NCBI RefSeq assembly: GCF_001957125.1
Contig: NZ_MPHJ01000004.1
Span: forward strand, 186,085-250,084
Direction: 5' to 3'
Length of the DNA stretch: 64,000 bases
Source of the DNA: Shewanella sp. UCD-KL12
GTDB lineage: Bacteria; Pseudomonadota; Gammaproteobacteria; Enterobacterales; Shewanellaceae
Part shown: positions 35,083 to 45,279 of the stretch, in pieces
How the letters are laid out: every line of letters begins with the position of its first letter
Position numbering within the stretch: position 1 is the first letter of the stretch
Notes under the pieces: generated by a model
The model's database searches: none
Seen by the model: only the letters and a program-made list of their open reading frames with translations
What the model was told of the DNA's origin: nothing
Position numbers and translations under genes: made by a program

Positions 35083-37662
35083 ATGTATCGAGTTATGGCC
35101 ACTGGCTTAGTAACTGTTTCTCTGCTTGGAGCAGGTGAGTTACAAGCAAATCAATTTGTATTGAGTAAACATGCAAAACCAATTTCACAGGCTGTAAGCT
35201 TAGCGCTGGATCCCTATCAGGATAGTTTCTCTGGTAGTACTGACATTAAGATCCAAGTTGTTGAGAAAACGAAAGTTATTCAGTTAAACGGTGTTGATTA
35301 TACCGCAACTAACATTCAACTATCTGGCGAACAGTCCTGTGATATGACCGCTAAAATGCTAGATACAGGCATTGTCAATTTGATATGTGATACCGACATT
35401 ACGCCAGGTACTTACCAACTTCACTTGGATTTTACCGCACCGTATAATCGTCAAGCTGTAGGTCTATATAAGACAATAGATGCAGGCCAGCCCTATTTAT
35501 TTACTCAGTTTGAAATGAGTGACGCGCGCAGAAGCTTTCCTGTCTTTGATGAGCCTGAATATAAGATCCCGTTTCAAGTCACCATAACATCCCCAAGTAC
35601 CGAGCAAGTGTTTAGTAATACGCCGGTAGTCAGCAAACAAGTGAGTGGGGACCAAACAACGCATGTTTTTGCTCAAACAAAACCGCTCCCTTCGTATTTA
35701 GTGGCATATGCCATTGGTCAGTTTGAATCAATTAAAGTAGAAGGGATGAAGATCCCTGGTAAAGTCATTACGACCAAAGGTAAAATCGGTTTAGCTAATT
35801 ATGCCGCCAATGAGATGCCTGCGATCCTTGAACGTTTAGAGTCTTACTTTGGAGTTGATTACCCCTATAAAAAATTAGATTCTGTTGCGCTACCTGAGTT
35901 TCCGTTTGGCGCCATGGAGAATGCGGGTTTAGTAACATATCGTGAAGACATTTTACTGCTCGATGAAAGTACAGCTAATCAAAATACCAAACGTACTTCA
36001 GTATCAGTCGTCGCCCATGAACTGGCTCATCAGTGGTATGGCAATCTCGTCACCATGCAGTGGTGGAACGATCTCTGGTTAAACGAAGCATTTGCAAGTT
36101 GGATGGCCGCTAAGGTCACTCATGAACTTCATCCAGAGTTTGAGTCACATCTTAGATTGTCTAAAAATCGTGTTATGAGTATGGATGCACGTTTATCGAC
36201 TAAGCCAATTCGTAAACCGATAAAAACAGAAGCGGATATCATGGATGGCCTCGGTCTCGCTTATAGCAAAGGTTCAGCCGTGTTATCTATGGTTGAAAAT
36301 TGGATTGGTGAAGAGGAGTTTAAGCAAGGGATCCGTCAATATATTAAAGATAACGCATTTCAGAATACTACCGCAGATGACCTCTGGTCTGCGCTTTCTA
36401 AAGCGTCAGGTAAAGATGTCGGCAAAGTGTTAAGTACCTTTATTGAACAATCTTCCTATCCACTCATCAAGGTTAAGGTTAATGGTAAAACGTTAGATCT
36501 TTCTCAAGAGCGATTTGTATATTCAGGTAGTGAGGCGCCAGCACAACAATGGGTTGTCCCAGTATCTATCAAGTATGGTAAAGATGAGCGACAGATCACT
36601 CAAACCGTATTGTTAGATAGTAAAACAAAGCAAGTCACGCTTGAGTTTGAACCAGATTGGATCTATCCAGATGCGGAAGCTATGGGTTATTACCGTTGGT
36701 TATTAGATGACAAGCAGCTATCGAATTTGCTTAAAAATGCAAAAGCGGCGTTGACAGATAGAGAGCGTAAAGCGTTAATTTCATCAGCTGATGCGCTGCT
36801 TGATGGCGGTTTTATCACTGCAGGTGAACTCCTATCTCTTTTAGGAGAGTTTGTAGATGATGCGCATCCTCAAATTGTTTCATCGGCTTTGTCTTATTTA
36901 CAGATCCAAAAAGATACCTTTATAGATGAATCTAATCGTGCTGAATGGGCAACATTTATTAGTGGGAAAGCGCAAAACGCGATAACTAAATATGGCAGTG
37001 TTGCTGTTGATGGTGAAAGTGCTGCGATCAGTAAACTAAGACCGAGTCTGATTTCTATTTTGGCATTTGAAGCTAAAGATAAAACGGTTATCAATGCCGC
37101 TAAACAAGCAAGTTTAGATTATCTTAATGAGAGTAAGCACTTTGATGCTTACTTGATTGGCACTCAACTCCAAATAGCTGTTTTCTATGGTGATAATAAG
37201 CTTATAAAGCAATTTAAAAATAAATTTGAGACCACTAAAAACCCGCAAATGCGCACAAAACTAATGTACGCATTAGGCTATGCAGCAGAGCCTAAAGCAC
37301 AAAAAGCGATGCTAGATTATAGTTTAACGGATAAGTTAAATTCGCCAGATTTAAACTACATCATGTACGGTCAATCTTATACACCAGCAAGAAAAGCATT
37401 ATTTAGAGATTGGCTGTATGCAAATTACCCAGCAGTGAAAGCTAAATTACCCCCATTTTCTGTTGCTAAATTGCCCAATTATACGGGCAGTGGCTGTGAT
37501 GTTAAGGCCCTTGAGCGAACCAATGATTTCTTTACGCCTAAACTTTCAAGCTCGCCAGAGTTTAAACGTTCGTTAGCTAAGCTAAATGAGCAAGTGGGTA
37601 ACTGTGTCAAACTTAAAAATAGAGAGCAGGCAAGTGTCGATGCTTTCTTGCAGAAGCTATAA
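35083..37662 (+). CDS. Exported M1-family aminopeptidase
   Basis: Zinc aminopeptidase of 859 residues that removes N-terminal residues from peptides. An N-terminal signal (MATGLVTVSLLGAGELQA) suggests a periplasmic place. GAMEN is at 276-280 and HELAH (His312, Glu313, His316) with Glu335 in NEAFASW makes the zinc site. The ERAP1-like C-terminal helical region fills about 560-859. PepN of E. coli is cytoplasmic, so this is a different, exported paralogue. It could act with the secreted subtilase to use external protein. Terminators follow. Confidence 0.93.
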   Translation: MYRVMATGLVTVSLLGAGELQANQFVLSKHAKPISQAVSLALDPYQDSFSGSTDIKIQVVEKTKVIQLNGVDYTATNIQLSGEQSCDMTAKMLDTGIVNLICDTDITPGTYQLHLDFTAPYNRQAVGLYKTIDAGQPYLFTQFEMSDARRSFPVFDEPEYKIPFQVTITSPSTEQVFSNTPVVSKQVSGDQTTHVFAQTKPLPSYLVAYAIGQFESIKVEGMKIPGKVITTKGKIGLANYAANEMPAILERLESYFGVDYPYKKLDSVALPEFPFGAMENAGLVTYREDILLLDESTANQNTKRTSVSVVAHELAHQWYGNLVTMQWWNDLWLNEAFASWMAAKVTHELHPEFESHLRLSKNRVMSMDARLSTKPIRKPIKTEADIMDGLGLAYSKGSAVLSMVENWIGEEEFKQGIRQYIKDNAFQNTTADDLWSALSKASGKDVGKVLSTFIEQSSYPLIKVKVNGKTLDLSQERFVYSGSEAPAQQWVVPVSIKYGKDERQITQTVLLDSKTKQVTLEFEPDWIYPDAEAMGYYRWLLDDKQLSNLLKNAKAALTDRERKALISSADALLDGGFITAGELLSLLGEFVDDAHPQIVSSALSYLQIQKDTFIDESNRAEWATFISGKAQNAITKYGSVAVDGESAAISKLRPSLISILAFEAKDKTVINAAKQASLDYLNESKHFDAYLIGTQLQIAVFYGDNKLIKQFKNKFETTKNPQMRTKLMYALGYAAEPKAQKAMLDYSLTDKLNSPDLNYIMYGQSYTPARKALFRDWLYANYPAVKAKLPPFSVAKLPNYTGSGCDVKALERTNDFFTPKLSSSPEFKRSLAKLNEQVGNCVKLKNREQASVDAFLQKL

Positions 37663-37683
37663 GACTAATTTAGTGGGTTAATT

Positions 37684-37701
37684 AAAACCTGTGGTTTTTT
37701 T
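37684..37701 (+). terminator. Terminator 1 after the aminopeptidase gene
   Basis: AAAACC-TGT-GGTTTT followed by TTT, a compact hairpin 22 bp after the stop. Confidence 0.6.
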
Positions 37702-37736
37702 GAAAAACTCAGCGTTTCAACCTGTTCGATAATCTA

Positions 37737-37768
37737 AAAAAGCGAAGCTATCTAGCTTCGCTTTTTTA
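37737..37768 (+). terminator. Terminator 2 after the aminopeptidase gene
   Basis: AAAAGCGAAGCTA-TC-TAGCTTCGCTTTT with further T, a 13-bp perfect stem, the strongest terminator of the region. Confidence 0.9.
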
Positions 37769-37930
37769 TCTCTATCTGTTTAATTAGTATACATTTTGTT
37801 CTATCTTAACTTTCTTAAATGGCAATACTTACCAGTAAAAAATCAATTCATGATAAAGTGGTGTAACCATTTTATAGGAGATGTATTTACTCTATCAACC
37901 AGAAGATAAAATGAGATTAATATAGTCTGA

Positions 37931-39016
37931 TTAATCTTTAGGCTTTAAATAATGCCTTAATGAACGAGGGTCGGTATGACCTGTTCGACCCATGATATAC
38001 AGATGGTCTTTATCATTTTCATGTAGCTGAGTAACACAGCCGCTGCGCAAACTATGTGCGCCATAAAGATCTGAACTTAAGCCCGCTTTATGACAATACT
38101 TTCTAATGATTTGGTAAATATCATCACCGCGTAAAAAACCACTATTTTTTTGAACACCTGCATCCTGATCAAGGTCAGATTTTGCTTGAAAGTAGGGGCG
38201 TAGGCTTTCGCCATCACGTGACAGTGAACGAAAAAGATGTCCCTGTTTAATTTGTGATTCATCAAGCCAGAGCTTTACCGCTGACATGGCAGAAAATGGT
38301 TCGGCCTCAGGCAGATCTTTCCATTCTTTATGACCTTGTTGATTACTTTTAGAGTAAGCGAGTCGTACTTTGAGTTTATTACGTAAAAAATTAACGTGAC
38401 TAACTTGAATGCTCGCGAGTTCTGAACGCCGAAAACCTCCCTGAAACCCAAGTTGAATTATCGCCTTATCCCTGGCTTTTGTTAATGTCTGCTTTTGGTT
38501 ATCAATCGTCTGGATCAGCAGTTCAAGCTCATCATATAAAATAGGCTGTTGATCATAATCGCTAGTGACTCTTAACTGATTTCGACTCAAGCCTCTCATA
38601 ACACGAAGCACTAATGGGTGTTCGGTAGGAGAATGAAAACCTGCCTGAATATGAAAAAATCGGATCGCAGCAAGCCTAGTCGTTAATGTTTGCTTAGACA
38701 GCTGCGCGCCTGTTTTTTGATTAATCAGCTCTTTTTGCTGACCAATAAAAGAGATGACTGAGCGGGGATCTGCCGGCAGGGTATTTAATCCATGTTGCTC
38801 GCAATATCGGCTAAAGATATTAAAGCTTGTTTGGTAAGCACGGCGTGTATTGTAAGAGATCTCATACTGAGTTTCACTCGCTGCACTTTTGAAGTCATCT
38901 AAGATAGAGATAGGTAGGGCTTGCTCTTCAAAAAACAGATTGTCTTCAGTTAGCTTTTGCTGGTGGCCATTATTTGAAACAAACGAATTTGGCAGATGTT
39001 GAGTTAACTTAGACAT
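37931..39016 (-). CDS. Tyrosine recombinase / integrase
   Basis: 361-residue site-specific recombinase. An N-terminal SAM-like core-binding domain (about 45-140) is followed by the catalytic domain with the first Arg in GGFRRSELASI, HSLRSGCV (His-x-x-Arg), GHTD and the tyrosine in RSLRHYLKPKD. All conserved catalytic positions are present, so activity is plausible. It is divergent from an unknown 169-residue gene, with two inverted repeats between them. There is no phage gene or tRNA nearby, so it is not a normal prophage integrase. Confidence 0.88.
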   Translation of the reverse strand: MSKLTQHLPNSFVSNNGHQQKLTEDNLFFEEQALPISILDDFKSAASETQYEISYNTRRAYQTSFNIFSRYCEQHGLNTLPADPRSVISFIGQQKELINQKTGAQLSKQTLTTRLAAIRFFHIQAGFHSPTEHPLVLRVMRGLSRNQLRVTSDYDQQPILYDELELLIQTIDNQKQTLTKARDKAIIQLGFQGGFRRSELASIQVSHVNFLRNKLKVRLAYSKSNQQGHKEWKDLPEAEPFSAMSAVKLWLDESQIKQGHLFRSLSRDGESLRPYFQAKSDLDQDAGVQKNSGFLRGDDIYQIIRKYCHKAGLSSDLYGAHSLRSGCVTQLHENDKDHLYIMGRTGHTDPRSLRHYLKPKD

Positions 39017-39110
39017 ATTTATTCAAGAACCTTAATACCAATGTAATGTTCGTTTGTAGCAAGGATGCAGCTTTTTATAAGCCACAAATTATATCTAAAT
39101 GGCATCACAG

Positions 39111-39142
39111 CTACCAGTGATAATCGTCATTATCACTGGTAG
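39111..39142. repeat. Perfect 13-bp inverted repeat upstream of the integrase
   Basis: CTACCAGTGATAA-TCGTCA-TTATCACTGGTAG, 95 bp before the integrase start. Geometry suits a recombinase core site, an operator or a leader hairpin. Confidence 0.65.
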
Positions 39143-39187
39143 AAATTAACAGAAAGAGTATTAGAATAAATATCACACAGAAATAGT

Positions 39188-39218
39188 ACTTATTGGTTTA
39201 ATTATTAAACAAGTAAGT
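39188..39218. repeat. Imperfect 15-bp inverted repeat in the same intergenic region
   Basis: ACTTATTGGTTTAAT-t-ATTAAACAAGTAAGT, 13 of 15 pairs. Together with the previous dyad it is the only notable structure in the 526-bp gap 39017-39542, apart from a good SD (ACGGAGAAAAT) before the divergent gene. Confidence 0.5.
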
Positions 39219-39542
39219 GTGACCGGGTATACTAAATGATTTTGTCATCTGAAAAATGTTTTTTTAATGGAATTGGCTTTTTTAGCAAGGGGTGAAAAAG
39301 ATTGTCAGTTCAGGCAAAGCTCGATAACTTAACTGCATGTTTAATCGCCAATAAAATCAAAACACGTCATTAATAATGGTTGCACCATACTATTGAAGTA
39401 AGGGAGTTTGCTGGTACAATGTCGTCAATTATTGATGGGGTAAAGCAAGATTTTAGGCTGTCCAATTCGAATACACCGTTAAGCGAAATTGATAGAAGTT
39501 GATACTTGATGTATTTATCAGTAAAAATTCTACGGAGAAAAT

Positions 39543-40052
39543 ATGAGTTTGAAATACCCTTGGGTCTACCATGGTGAAGCACCAAAAGCTGGACGGAAAC
39601 TCTTGTTGCTTGAAGAGTCTGAGTTAACCGTTTCACTGCCGTTGATCTTTAGAATTGTTCACCCAAGTGAACTTGATTTACGAAAAGATTGGTTTTCAGA
39701 TTTAATTATCGAAATGGATAAAAGTGATAACCCAGAATATATAATTTTAATGGAGCGTTTACAGCAAGTGACCTTGAACAGAAAAAAACAAGGTACAGCT
39801 TTAACCCAATCACTCACGCTATTGAACCAGCAGCTAAATCTATACTTTAGCGATTATGGTTGGCGTATGGTTCGTAAAGAGTTATCACAAATAAAAAAAC
39901 GTCAAAAAAAATCGCATATTGAACTTAGCAATGATCTGATAGTGAAAATAAAAATGTATATGGAAAAGGAGAGGTTTGATAGTTTTGATCAGGCTATTGA
40001 TAATTTACTGACTGAAGCTGAGGCGATAAAAAAAGAAGCTGAAAATTGTTAG
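39543..40052 (+). CDS. Unrecognised protein with a possible ribbon-helix-helix tail
   Basis: 169 residues; start fixed by ACGGAGAAAAT before the ATG. I do not recognise the family. The last 60 residues are basic and end IELSNDLIVKIKMYMEKERFDSFDQAIDNLL, a beta-strand plus two helices as in ribbon-helix-helix DNA-binding proteins. The N-terminal part (SLKYPWVYHGEAPKAGRK) is not informative. It is divergent from the integrase and may regulate it or be its accessory factor, an inference from position only. Confidence 0.6.
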   Translation: MSLKYPWVYHGEAPKAGRKLLLLEESELTVSLPLIFRIVHPSELDLRKDWFSDLIIEMDKSDNPEYIILMERLQQVTLNRKKQGTALTQSLTLLNQQLNLYFSDYGWRMVRKELSQIKKRQKKSHIELSNDLIVKIKMYMEKERFDSFDQAIDNLLTEAEAIKKEAENC

Positions 40053-40073
40053 TGCTTTTTGGTCTGGCTTTAG

Positions 40074-41036
40074 TTAATCGAGCAAAATTGATTTATTATC
40101 AATATTGCTCGGAAGCTTTATGTCCCATCGGTTAAGCTCATATTCACTAAAAACAAATTGTCCCCGTGAGGGCGTTGAGATTGAGGGGAGCGTGCCTGTT
40201 GCAAAAAATTGATTCGCTTTGTTAGCCGCTTCGATTCCTTGTTGAGTACCACTGATCGTAAGCCCACCAATCGCTTTTCCCTTACCGATTGAATAGGACC
40301 AAAAAGCAAACATAGGAACAGTGCTATTTTGGCTCGTCCATTCACTCACCTCATCTAAGCTAATGTTATTACCTGATTTATCACTTAAAGCCGCATAGTT
40401 CGCCACTATAATAGCGTCATATTGTTGATCTTTTGATTCAGTTACCGATACTTTCCAGTCTACAAAATTCTTCTGTAATTTAATATCAATCTGAGTGCCT
40501 GCAATATTTTGATTAAACTTGTCATCAAAAGACGTTTCTAAAATTGCATAAGAGGTGGGGTTTGAATCCATTAACACTTTGATTTTACTTATATCAGGTA
40601 ATATAGATTTGAGCATCATAACTGAGCGTTTAAGTAAGGGTCGCTCAAGTGCGCCACTTACTTTTTTATTGAGCTTAATATAGTGTCTAGGATTGGCATT
40701 GATACCTAAAAATATAACTGGGATATTAGCGTGATTTATCTTACTGCCAAGTAATTTTAACGCGTTATCGTCGGCAATCACCAATAGCTTAGGCTGTTCC
40801 TCGGAAATTAACTGCCAAGTTTCATCAGCAATTTTATCAAACTCTTCAAGTTTTTTGCGTTTAGTATCCATGTGATACTCACGAATACTATTACTTTTAA
40901 TGGTGGCTAAAAATCCATCTCGATACTCCTTTACCCACGGGTAATCAAGATGATAGCTATGAACGAATACAATATCAGACGCCATTACTTCTGTAGATAG
41001 TGCAGAGAGCAGTAATGTAAGTATTGTTTTATTCAT
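40074..41036 (-). CDS. Periplasmic ABC-type substrate-binding protein
   Basis: 320 residues with a signal peptide (LTLLLSALSTEVMAS). The fold is that of the ABC_sub_bind type: IVFVHSYHLDYPWVKEYRDG, VIADDNALKLLG, IPVIFLGINANP, AIIVANYAALSD and FSYSIGKGKAIGG-like regions. No permease or ATPase gene is next to it, so it may deliver ligand to a sensor or chemoreceptor rather than a transporter; an MCP gene lies 1.6 kb away on the same strand. The ligand is unknown. Confidence 0.75.
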   Translation of the reverse strand: MNKTILTLLLSALSTEVMASDIVFVHSYHLDYPWVKEYRDGFLATIKSNSIREYHMDTKRKKLEEFDKIADETWQLISEEQPKLLVIADDNALKLLGSKINHANIPVIFLGINANPRHYIKLNKKVSGALERPLLKRSVMMLKSILPDISKIKVLMDSNPTSYAILETSFDDKFNQNIAGTQIDIKLQKNFVDWKVSVTESKDQQYDAIIVANYAALSDKSGNNISLDEVSEWTSQNSTVPMFAFWSYSIGKGKAIGGLTISGTQQGIEAANKANQFFATGTLPSISTPSRGQFVFSEYELNRWDIKLPSNIDNKSILLD

Positions 41037-41415
41037 TTAAATAACCATCAGTAGTTAATACCAATCTGTATAAAGGCGCTTCTTAAACATAATTTATATC
41101 ACGAATTAGCTGGACGAATGAATCAATTTGAAAATGAACTCAAATGCTTGGTTAGTTTGAATGTTTGTTAGGAAAGAAGAGAGCCGTGATTTCGTAAGGT
41201 ATGTGTCCTATGACACGTTTGGCTTAATGCCGATTTACGTTTATCCGTTAGCTCTCTTGTTACAAAGCTTAGTCGAGATTAGTGCAAATTGAAATTTATG
41301 CTCAATAAAAACTATTCGTCAGATACCTATGAGTCCCTTTGTTTGTCTATGTTTTGTCTTATTCATGAAAGCTTTTTTGCTTTAGCTATTCACTTTACAA
41401 GTGTATCTTATCTCG
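41037..41415. other. Gap, structured but non-coding
   Basis: 379 bp. GTGTC-CTAT-GACAC makes a small hairpin near 41206, enclosed by AAGAGAGC (41177) and GCTCTCTT (41251). This could be a leader structure of the solute-binding gene or chance. No open frame of note. Confidence 0.3.
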
Positions 41416-42561
41416 TCAGTAAATGTTAGGCGATGATTTGAGACTGGCTATTACTTGCACCGCCATCGAACGACTAAATTCATTATTCTTTTTATGATCA
41501 GGTGACCAGCCAAGGATAAACCGATGAAAATCTGCCCAAGCTATTGAAAACAGACGTGACCATTCATTTTCAACTTCGCTAGCATCAATATTGTTTTTAT
41601 GGCGTTGTAAAGCGGTATGTAAGGCTGAGAAATAGTAACTACAAAGTGCTTTATGTGAAGCTTCACACTCTTTATCTGTTAAACAACTGCCAATAAAGTA
41701 GACGAGGTCACGCATGCCACATCCACCACCTACATACTGGAAGTCGACTGCAGCGACTTGCGTAGAGTCTGTGTTGAAGCAAAAATTGGCAACTTTTGCA
41801 TCACCATGTATTAGCGTCTTAAAGCGTGTGGAGTTAAGAGATTTATCTAGTAGAGGTGCTAGCCGTTTTATCTCACTGCTGGGCATGGCTTTATATTCGT
41901 CTTGTCGTGTTTCTAAATGCCAGTAACAACCCTTATCCCACAAGCCTTGTGGCCAATCTGCAGAAGGTGAGTCTTGCATAAATTTTCCATGAAAATTTGC
42001 TAACCACTTAATACACACTTTGGCTTGGGCGAGTGTTAAGGCTTGATGGCGGATGGGAAAGCCATGGAGGTCAAGATCGCTCAGCAAAATGGTATTAGAT
42101 TTGTTAGCATCAAATGCTGAACCGTGAACTGACGCGGTTTTGAAGTTTAACACTTTGATATCAGGTGCTATTTCAGGTTGACCTGCAAGAACATCAATCT
42201 TATCTGTATTTTGAACTTGAATGAATTGTGGAATGTCATTTGCCAAGATACCAAAACAAGTTGGGACAGCGCAGCTTACCTCACAAAGGCTTGACCAGTA
42301 CTGATACCAATTCGCTTCAACTTGATAAGAGATAAGTTTTCTAACATGTGATGTCTTCGTGCTCCAACCTCTTGGGTGCGAAGCATCAAGTATCTCTGTT
42401 GGTGGTAAAATATGTTTTACAATTATACTGTTAGGGCAGTTATCCTCACTGATTGAATAACGAACTATCTCCCCATAACCACTCCACAGTGCTTGTACTG
42501 TATGAGTGGCTTCTAGGCTATCGCATGCCATTGTTTGCTTTATAAACGTCTCTGTATTCAA
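41416..42561 (-). CDS. EcKinase-like phosphotransferase (APH superfamily)
   Basis: 381-residue kinase-like protein. LIHGDAKVANFCFN is the catalytic loop (HGD...N) and VAAVDFQYVGGGCGMRDLVYFIG the metal-binding DFQ motif, as in the ecdysteroid-kinase-like and choline-kinase families. It phosphorylates an unknown small hydroxyl compound. It lies 34 bp downstream of an MCP gene on the same strand and may be co-transcribed, although a functional link is not obvious. Confidence 0.8.
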   Translation of the reverse strand: MNTETFIKQTMACDSLEATHTVQALWSGYGEIVRYSISEDNCPNSIIVKHILPPTEILDASHPRGWSTKTSHVRKLISYQVEANWYQYWSSLCEVSCAVPTCFGILANDIPQFIQVQNTDKIDVLAGQPEIAPDIKVLNFKTASVHGSAFDANKSNTILLSDLDLHGFPIRHQALTLAQAKVCIKWLANFHGKFMQDSPSADWPQGLWDKGCYWHLETRQDEYKAMPSSEIKRLAPLLDKSLNSTRFKTLIHGDAKVANFCFNTDSTQVAAVDFQYVGGGCGMRDLVYFIGSCLTDKECEASHKALCSYYFSALHTALQRHKNNIDASEVENEWSRLFSIAWADFHRFILGWSPDHKKNNEFSRSMAVQVIASLKSSPNIY

Positions 42562-42595
42562 GGTAAATCCAGCTTTTTTGGAGATAATAACTTAA

Positions 42596-44593
42596 TTAGA
42601 CCCTAAATTGTGATATTTGATTGTTGAGCTGTTCAGTTTGCTGGCCCGTATTTGTGATTGAGTCATTAACATGAAGTATTTGCTCAACACTTTCTTGTGC
42701 TTTATCACTGATTTTAATGATGTTTTCACTTACTTCTTGAGCGGTAGTATTCTGTTGATTAATAGCACTGGCTATTTCGTTGGTTTGAACTTGAAACTGG
42801 CCTAGAACTTGAGCGATGTTCTCAAAAACTTGAGTAATATCATTGCTATGAACTTTACTATTATTAGCTTCATTTTGACTCGTATCCATCACACTTACCG
42901 CCTTTGAGGCACTTGTTTGTAATTTTATAATAATGTCTTGAATACTGGCTGTAGACTCTTGAGTCTTAGATGCTAAAGAGCGTACTTCATCGGCGACAAC
43001 AGCAAAACCACGGCCTTGTTCGCCCGCTCTTGCTGCTTCAATCGCAGCGTTTAAAGCCAGTAAGTTAGTTTGCTCTGCAATGGTTCGTATCACCTCTAGC
43101 ACTGCTGAAATATTAAGGGCTTCTTTCTCTAACCCTTTAACAACCATTGAAGCGTCATTAATCTGCTCTACTAACTGCTCAATTCCTGCTACCGACTTGG
43201 CAACGACCAGCATACCTTCGTCAACGTTTTGCCCTGTTTGTTTAGCTAACTCATGCACCGCTTGCGCTCGACTAGCAACATGCTCGGAAGTCTGGGCCAT
43301 TTCAGTTGCTGCTGCGACGACTGTACCTATTGCTTGTTTTTGACCATTAATATATTCCTGCGACAGTTCGATAGCCGTCTGTGCCGTAGAAGTTTCTAGC
43401 TTCAGGCCTGTCGCTGAATCCCTTGTACCATGAATGATTACTTGCAGTTGTGAAACAAAATTATTGAACGCGTTTGCAAGCACACCGAGTTCATCTTGTC
43501 GAGTTAAGGTTATTCTACGAGTAAGATCGGCTTGACCTGACGCTATATTTTCAAGGCCATGTACTAGAGTTTGCAGTGGTGCCAGTTGCCATCGACTATA
43601 AAAGGTTATCACGAGTATCATCAGTGCAAGTATGATAAAAGCCCTGACAGCTTCTTCTAGCTGGGCTGCATTGACTGGTGTTGAGATGGCGCTTTCAGGT
43701 AGCATTATGGCAACTTGCCAATCAAGGTATGGAGATTTAATTTTGATTGGCTGACTAAAAACCAGATATTGTTCTCCATGCCAGGTAACCTTTGCACCAC
43801 GGACAGTGTCATTAAGCATAGCGGTTTGTAACTGTGCAAAACCTTGTGCCCCTGAATAATGCTTGTCTACATCTGCAATTTTGAGTTTGCTGCCTGTAAA
43901 CTTACCCATATCAGGGAAGGCTACCGCAGTACCTTGTTCTGTCATCAGAAACGATTCACCAAGACCATTAATTTTCGCTATTTTCATCAGTTCCTGCGTA
44001 AACTCAGTCATTTGAATATCCATGCCGATACTGCCAATGAGTTTATTATTTCGATAAAGAGGTTCACGCATGGCAAGAGCAAGGCGGCCTGACAGATCCC
44101 GTTGAGGATCTTCAATATAGGAACGATTTTGGCGTAATAGATCGTCCCACCATGGGCGCTTAGACACGTTATAGTCATTCTCCAGGTAGCGGCCAAATTT
44201 ATCAAAATACTCATTGGTGACCGCTGAGGAGAAGTAGGGGGTGACGATTAACGGATCGTTATCTGAGACTGATTTAATGTACTCAAGTAAGGTAACAATT
44301 GCTTGGTTATCTTCATAGCTTGCAGCCCTAATTTTTAGGCTTTCAATAGCATCTAACGTCGTTGGGTTCATAAAAAGCATGTCGGATTGTAATTTCTTCG
44401 TTTCTAAAATCCCGCTTAGTTGGGTTTTTACTCGCTCTAGCGCTAGCGTAACTTCTCTTTGGTAATACGCATTAGTGGTTTCTGTAACACGCTGAATATT
44501 CAACATCCCATTGATGAGTGTGATTATAAACAGTGCAATAGACAAACCTAAAGTGAGCTGGGCAACGAGGGAGCGCTTAATGAAAGTGAGCAT
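42596..44593 (-). CDS. Methyl-accepting chemotaxis protein with dCache sensor
   Basis: 665-residue chemoreceptor. Helix 1 about 12-32, a periplasmic double-Cache-like domain (33-315, with [25 protein letters not shown] and IGMDIQM), helix 2 about 318-338, a HAMP segment and a long coiled-coil signalling domain with the tip [32 protein letters not shown]. It should couple to CheA/CheW and steer swimming. The ligand, perhaps an amino acid as for many dCache receptors, is unknown. There are no chemotaxis kinase genes near. Confidence 0.93.
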   Translation of the reverse strand: MLTFIKRSLVAQLTLGLSIALFIITLINGMLNIQRVTETTNAYYQREVTLALERVKTQLSGILETKKLQSDMLFMNPTTLDAIESLKIRAASYEDNQAIVTLLEYIKSVSDNDPLIVTPYFSSAVTNEYFDKFGRYLENDYNVSKRPWWDDLLRQNRSYIEDPQRDLSGRLALAMREPLYRNNKLIGSIGMDIQMTEFTQELMKIAKINGLGESFLMTEQGTAVAFPDMGKFTGSKLKIADVDKHYSGAQGFAQLQTAMLNDTVRGAKVTWHGEQYLVFSQPIKIKSPYLDWQVAIMLPESAISTPVNAAQLEEAVRAFIILALMILVITFYSRWQLAPLQTLVHGLENIASGQADLTRRITLTRQDELGVLANAFNNFVSQLQVIIHGTRDSATGLKLETSTAQTAIELSQEYINGQKQAIGTVVAAATEMAQTSEHVASRAQAVHELAKQTGQNVDEGMLVVAKSVAGIEQLVEQINDASMVVKGLEKEALNISAVLEVIRTIAEQTNLLALNAAIEAARAGEQGRGFAVVADEVRSLASKTQESTASIQDIIIKLQTSASKAVSVMDTSQNEANNSKVHSNDITQVFENIAQVLGQFQVQTNEIASAINQQNTTAQEVSENIIKISDKAQESVEQILHVNDSITNTGQQTEQLNNQISQFRV

Positions 44594-44809
44594 ATAATGA
44601 CTCTATTATTATCTTTTAGGTATATTGTATACACATTATTGTGTTTGATTTCTAGCCTAATGCCTTAAAGAGTTAAACGTAATAGAGATGTATGATGCAA
44701 AGCTGGGGTTATATATAACTAAAAGGTTTAGGTTTTATGGAGATGAAAGCTGATATAATGCTTTAACACAACGTTTTAAATGACAAGCGTTATAATTATT
44801 AGATGAATT

Positions 44810-45175
44810 GTGTTTGGTAAAAAAGTTATGCCCAAATCAACCGCGTTACCAAAAGAGAAGAAGCTTACCGTCTTATGCCGAATAGAACCTGGATGTTTAG
44901 GGCCTGACGGTTTAGATCATATTGCTGACTTTTGCCGATTTGCTAATCAAGAATTAAAGCAAGTTGATAGTAACTTTATTATCTGGCTCCCTTTACCACG
45001 TTATGATAAATCACTTGCTGAAATGCAATATTCAGTCAATCAAAAACAGTTAAGTCATGACAAAGCTGCACAATATCTTGACCATTTTGGTTGTGATTTA
45101 GATGACTTTGAAGAACACTTCCATGAAAAACTCTCAGTGATGATCGATGAGTTCTTGGCTAAGATAAATCATTAG
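44810..45175 (+). CDS. Small cytosolic protein of unknown function
   Basis: 121 residues from GTG or 115 from the ATG at 44828; neither has a good SD. It is acidic at the C-terminus (FGCDLDDFEEHFHEKLSVMIDEF) and has LTVLCRIEPGCLGPDGLDHI near the N-terminus. No motif or family is recognised. Monocistronic, between the MCP gene (divergent) and an SDR gene. Confidence 0.65.
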   Translation: MFGKKVMPKSTALPKEKKLTVLCRIEPGCLGPDGLDHIADFCRFANQELKQVDSNFIIWLPLPRYDKSLAEMQYSVNQKQLSHDKAAQYLDHFGCDLDDFEEHFHEKLSVMIDEFLAKINH

Positions 45176-45279
45176 TTTTATTCTTAAATTCCTATAAACG
45201 CTTTGCCTTTTTACGGCTTTATCGTACATTATTCATTTATTATCATCTCAATTTAACGATTTTTTTTAAGGAAAAACCA

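Noticed and set aside
37931..39016. Integron integrase with attC cassettes
   Set aside because: No attC-like array follows and the divergent gene is not cassette-like.
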